Assembly (NCBI GenBank): GCA_041687475.1
Contig: JAWLBW010000076.1
Span: 1 to 16,500, forward strand
Reading direction: 5' to 3'
Source: JAWLBW01 sp041687475
GTDB lineage: Bacteria > J088 > JAWLBW01
DNA: 16,500 nucleotides
Shown here: in pieces, positions 13,540-16,500 of the stretch
Layout: the number at the start of each line of letters is the position of its first letter
How positions within the stretch are numbered: position 1 is the stretch's first letter
The notes under the pieces: model-generated
Told to the model about the DNA's origin: nothing
What the model saw: only the letters and a program-made list of their open reading frames with translations
The model's database searches: none
Program-made: the position numbers and the translations under genes

Positions 13540-14625
13540 TTACCCGAAGAAAAGGCTGCGTCGTCGCTGCACCATGTCGGTGAGCATGTCTTGAATGGCA
13601 CGACGCACATCTTCGTTCAGTGTATTCACAAGAATGTCATCTTCCCATGATCCGGGCGAAAAGTCACCCAAGGCGACCCGCTCGCCGATGCGAATGTGCC
13701 ACTTCGACGGTAGCGGAATCATGCCCAGCGGGCCCAGCCAGGGAAACAGCGGCGTGAAAGGAAAGTAAGGTACCCGCAGGGCGTTGGCGACGAAGCCGCT
13801 CGTGAAGAGTACCGGATAGGTTTCTTCGGCGCCCAGAATGGCGACCGGTACGATGGGGGCGCCCGTTCGCATCGCAAGGCGAATCGAGCCGCCGCGGCCG
13901 AAGCGCTGCAGGTGATAGCGTTGGCTGTAGGGCTTTTCCAGGCCGCGTACGCCCTCGGGAAAGACACCGACCAGTTCGCCCTGGTTCAACAGGCGCGAGG
14001 CGTTGTCCTGACTTCCCCGCAGTTGCCCCATGCGGGTGAGCGTGTAGGAAAGGAAGGGTAGGGCGGTAAACCATTCTTCAATGAGAATGCGCAGCGGGCG
14101 GCCCGACGGGTGAAACTCTTCGACTGCAAACTGCAGCATGAGCGCGTCGAGCGGGAGAATGCCCGAATGGTTGGCGACCAGCAGGCCGGGGCCCGTACCG
14201 GGTACGTTTTCGGTTCCTTCGGCGGTCACGCGGAAGTAGCGATAGAAAAGAAATTCGATGACCGGTCGCATACGTTCGATGAATTCGGCGTCGCGCCCGA
14301 AATCGTCGACGTTGCCCGCCGGTCGGCCGATGATCAGGCGGCGAACGGCCTTGCGAATCGACGAGGGCCGGATTCCGCGCAGCGCAATGCGCAGCAGATG
14401 GAAGAGCTCTTGCACGAGGGCTCGGTCTTCCTTGCTGAGCCTGGCCAGATCGGACCCGATGGCACGCTCAATCTGGCGAAAATAGCTGTCGAAGTCCTGG
14501 TCGGTCAGGCTGCCTCGTTCGCTCATCGACTTGAGCTGGCGTACGAGCGATAGAGCCCTGTCGTCGGCAAGCGAGCGTACCTTGTCTTCGAGTCTGTCGA
14601 GGCGGTTGCGGCCGTAGGAGTTCAT
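13540..14625 (-). CDS. PlsC-like (lysophospholipid) acyltransferase family protein
   Basis: Members of this family transfer acyl chains, usually from acyl-CoA or acyl-ACP, to a glycerophosphate-type acceptor; the acceptor here is unknown. The 361-residue protein has an N-terminal helical, charged region of about 125 residues that the core enzyme does not need. The catalytic domain follows: LLVANHSGILPLD (148-160), ILIEEWF, FPEGVRG (222-228), then APIVPVAILGAEE (256-268). The motif I spacing is H153-x6-D160 rather than the canonical H-x4-D, a subgroup variation. There is no clear transmembrane segment, so peripheral membrane association is likely. The start codon overlaps the ParA stop (ATGA), so the two are translationally coupled. 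GAGG lies about 11 bases upstream. Confidence 0.85.
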   Translation of the reverse strand: MNSYGRNRLDRLEDKVRSLADDRALSLVRQLKSMSERGSLTDQDFDSYFRQIERAIGSDLARLSKEDRALVQELFHLLRIALRGIRPSSIRKAVRRLIIGRPAGNVDDFGRDAEFIERMRPVIEFLFYRYFRVTAEGTENVPGTGPGLLVANHSGILPLDALMLQFAVEEFHPSGRPLRILIEEWFTALPFLSYTLTRMGQLRGSQDNASRLLNQGELVGVFPEGVRGLEKPYSQRYHLQRFGRGGSIRLAMRTGAPIVPVAILGAEETYPVLFTSGFVANALRVPYFPFTPLFPWLGPLGMIPLPSKWHIRIGERVALGDFSPGSWEDDILVNTLNEDVRRAIQDMLTDMVQRRRSLFFG

Positions 14626-15395
14626 GACTTACGCTGCCTCGGCGTGCGATAGATTTCAGCCGCCAGCTCGGCCAGCATCCGGGCGCCCGTACTCTTCGGC
14701 GCATACTCGAAAATGGTCTGGCCGTGCGCCTGGGCCTCGTCAATCTTGACGCTGTATCCGATGGTCGTTTTCGCCACGCGCTTGCCGAATTGCTGATGCA
14801 GACGTTCGAGTATCTCGTTGGCCAGCCTCGTATTGCGGTACAGCGTCGGCACGACCTTGGTAACCTGCAGGGAAGGTCGCTTGTATGTGGTCTTGATCTG
14901 CGCGACGGTGTCGAGAATTTCGGCGCACCCGTCAAGGGCGAAGAACGTGAGGCTGACCGGTATCACGATTTCGTCGGCCGCCAGCATGATATTGATGGTC
15001 AGGGCGCCCAGCGAGGGAGGGCTGTCGATGATGACCACATCCCAGTCATCAATGCGGTCGAGCTTCTGCTGCAGACGGTGATTGCGGTCGGGCTCCTGCG
15101 CAATGAGCATGGGCAGGTCAATCAGCGTCTTGTTGGCCACGACGACGTCGAGTCCTTCGATACGGCTTGACACCGCTGCCTTGGCGGCCGAAAGCTTCGG
15201 ATCGGTAAGCAACTCGAGGGTCGAGTATTCGACGTTTCGAATATCGATTCCGAGCGACTTACCGACCTGGCCCTGCGGATCCATGTCGATGAGCAGAACC
15301 TTGCGGCCTTTCATGGCGAAGAAGGCCGCCGTGTTGACGGCCAGCGTGGTCTTGCAGCTGCCGCCCTTTTCGTTGATGAACGCGATTCTGCGCAT
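14622..15395 (-). CDS. Orphan ParA/Soj-type P-loop ATPase
   Basis: ParA-family ATPases use ATP-dependent dimerisation and non-specific DNA binding to segregate DNA or position large cargo. The 257-residue protein has the deviant Walker A K10-G-G-S-C-K15-T-T (signature Lys10), Walker A' LLIDMDPQGQ (34-43), Walker B VVIID (120-124) with DSPPS, and the typical downstream PVSLTFFAL. The Cys in place of the usual Gly in KGGVGKTT is seen in some delta-type orphan ParA proteins. No parB or parS-like gene is next to it. The C-terminus is basic (RTPRQRKS). I used the ATG at 15395; a TTG directly before it would add one residue. The stop overlaps the acyltransferase start, and the ATG lies three bases after the SDR stop. 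Confidence 0.93.
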   Translation of the reverse strand: MRRIAFINEKGGSCKTTLAVNTAAFFAMKGRKVLLIDMDPQGQVGKSLGIDIRNVEYSTLELLTDPKLSAAKAAVSSRIEGLDVVVANKTLIDLPMLIAQEPDRNHRLQQKLDRIDDWDVVIIDSPPSLGALTINIMLAADEIVIPVSLTFFALDGCAEILDTVAQIKTTYKRPSLQVTKVVPTLYRNTRLANEILERLHQQFGKRVAKTTIGYSVKIDEAQAHGQTIFEYAPKSTGARMLAELAAEIYRTPRQRKS

Positions 15396-15398
15396 CAA

Positions 15399-16421
15399 TT
15401 ACTCACTCACGTGTTCGAGCAGGCGTACGTCGCGCAGGCGCTGCACGCCGGCAAAGGCCTCGACGGTCTCTCGCGTGCTGTGACGAGGCCGGAAGCCGAG
15501 TTCGTGCTGCGCTTTTTCGCCGTCGGCCACCCAGAGGTATCGGATATAGTCGAGATGGGGGCTCGGTACCGGCGAGAGACCGGCGAGCCAGGCGGCCTGC
15601 ACGAACGGGTACGCGAACGGCGTGGCGAAAGGTACCGTCGGCCGACCCGCCAGCTTGATGATGGTCGAAAGCGGCAACACGCCGGGCCCGACGATGTTGA
15701 AGGCCGCCGAGTGGTCTTGTTCGACGGCGAGCTCGAAAGCGTCGATGACGTCGTTTTCATGCACCAGCTGGTAAAGCGGGTCATAGCCCAGCAAGGTCAT
15801 GCAGACCGGGCGGCGCAGATAATCGGTAATGAAGTTGCGTACCGTCGGACCGAGAATCGAGCAGGGCCGCAGTACGGTAATCGTCGTTTCGGGGTGCTTG
15901 CGCCGATGGCGAATGAGCAGCTCTTCGACTTCGGCCTTGTCGTGCACGAAACCGTAGGAACGGGGGGCGCGCAGGGGCGCTTCTTCCGTCAGGAAGTTGG
16001 GGTTCGACGGATGGGCCCCGTACACCATGCTCGTCGAACGTACGATGAGCTTACGCAGCTTGTGGCGGGCACAGGCGTGCAGAAGATTGAGCGTGCCGAT
16101 GACCTCGAGCTCGTGCGCATGCGTCGAGTCGCGACTCGGACTGGCCAGAAAGGCCATGTGAATGACCGTATCGACCTGTTCGCGTTCGAGAATATCTGCG
16201 AGTTGCGCGTCTGCGGTGGGCTGGGTCAGGTCGACCTTGTAGAACTTGTGCTCACGCTCGAGCTCCTTCGGCCGCTTGATGTCAAGCACGACGAGCGGTG
16301 CATCGCCGCGGGCCTGCAACCGGCGCAGCAGGCGTTGACCGATGAAGGTTCCGGCGCCCGTAATGGCAATGGGCCGTTCGCCGGTACGTCGCGTACGGGT
16401 CGCTTTCTTGCGTTCGGGCAT
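15399..16421 (-). CDS. Extended SDR family NAD(P)-dependent protein, epimerase/dehydratase-like
   Basis: Family members act on nucleotide sugars, sterol-like or other hydroxy/keto substrates with bound NAD(P); the substrate here is unknown. The 340-residue protein begins with a basic leader (1-16) and then the Rossmann motif TGAGTFIG (21-28). It continues with VVLDIKR, a DLTQ segment (the conserved Asp) and RSTSMVYG (128-135), which supplies the active-site Ser/Thr. The catalytic Y-x3-K is aberrant. The sequence is Y156-G-F158-V-H-D-K162, so the position four before Lys162 is Phe158. The later RPCSILGPTVRNF is typical of the extended family. The cofactor-binding half looks intact, but normal reductase or epimerase chemistry is doubtful. 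It heads the cluster with ParA; only GCGGAA-like bases precede the ATG. It is the first complete gene of the minus-strand group. Confidence 0.87.
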   Translation of the reverse strand: MPERKKATRTRRTGERPIAITGAGTFIGQRLLRRLQARGDAPLVVLDIKRPKELEREHKFYKVDLTQPTADAQLADILEREQVDTVIHMAFLASPSRDSTHAHELEVIGTLNLLHACARHKLRKLIVRSTSMVYGAHPSNPNFLTEEAPLRAPRSYGFVHDKAEVEELLIRHRRKHPETTITVLRPCSILGPTVRNFITDYLRRPVCMTLLGYDPLYQLVHENDVIDAFELAVEQDHSAAFNIVGPGVLPLSTIIKLAGRPTVPFATPFAYPFVQAAWLAGLSPVPSPHLDYIRYLWVADGEKAQHELGFRPRHSTRETVEAFAGVQRLRDVRLLEHVSE

Positions 16422-16453
16422 CGCTGCTTGTTCCGCTTAAAGGTTGTGAAGAG

Positions 16454-16500
16454 TCAGGACTGCGCCTTGGTGGCGCGCTTGCGGGGGGCCGTCTGCTTCG
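16454..16500 (-). CDS. Partial basic protein, C-terminal tail only
   Basis: Only the last 14 codons are in the window. They read KQTAPRKRATKAQS followed by TGA, rich in Lys, Arg and Ala. This resembles the tail of the small protein at 13165-13533. The alternative frame (ending in TAA) reads less like a natural protein but cannot be excluded, because only 47 bases are available. It would be transcribed in the same direction, 32 bp before the SDR start. Confidence 0.45.
   Translation of the reverse strand, partial: KQTAPRKRATKAQS

Overview
This is a G+C-rich bacterial chromosomal window with tight, mostly head-to-tail genes. It shows no phage, IS, CRISPR, tRNA or rRNA signals. The gene set suggests a respiring, diderm-like bacterium. 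It includes a complete alternative complex III operon with Tat and Sec signals, a DUF4388/TPR-type regulator-like protein, a type Ibeta DAHP synthase and a ParA-acyltransferase-SDR cluster. These recall myxobacteria and related 'deltaproteobacterial' lineages, but the taxon is inference only and not secure.

Layout. (1) 1-2179, plus strand: a DUF4388-like protein with an acidic linker and TPRs, a perfect inverted repeat at its stop codon, then an unrecognised four-helix membrane protein. (2) 2216-5158: an aroF-type DAHP synthase with its own candidate promoter, a convergent class III-like sirtuin on the minus strand, and a divergently placed DUF2804 protein. (3) 5159-12949: a roughly 310-bp regulatory region, then the six-gene actABCDEF operon (alternative complex III, quinol:cytochrome c / HiPIP oxidoreductase), closed by a strong intrinsic terminator. 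(4) 13165-16500, minus strand: in transcription order, the tail of a basic protein, an extended SDR, an orphan ParA-type ATPase, a PlsC-like acyltransferase and a small protein with a putative ribbon-helix-helix and a Lys/Ala tail. The last four are nearly contiguous or overlapping.

How the genes fit together. ActC and ActF are the membrane quinol modules. ActB is the iron-sulfur relay, ActA (five haems) and ActE (one haem) carry electrons onward, and ActD is the small two-helix subunit. The complex oxidises menaquinol or ubiquinol and normally feeds a haem-copper oxidase, which is not encoded next to it here. The minus-strand cluster couples a cargo-positioning type ATPase with lipid-acyl transfer, an SDR and basic proteins; its role is unknown.

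Main points for a second look: the ActB N-terminal domain retains a complete C-x2-C-x3-C-x27-C set that well-known ActB proteins lack; the act promoter has its -35 box inside a long bulged hairpin among repeated TGTCAA sites; and the orphan ParA/acyltransferase/SDR/basic-protein cluster.
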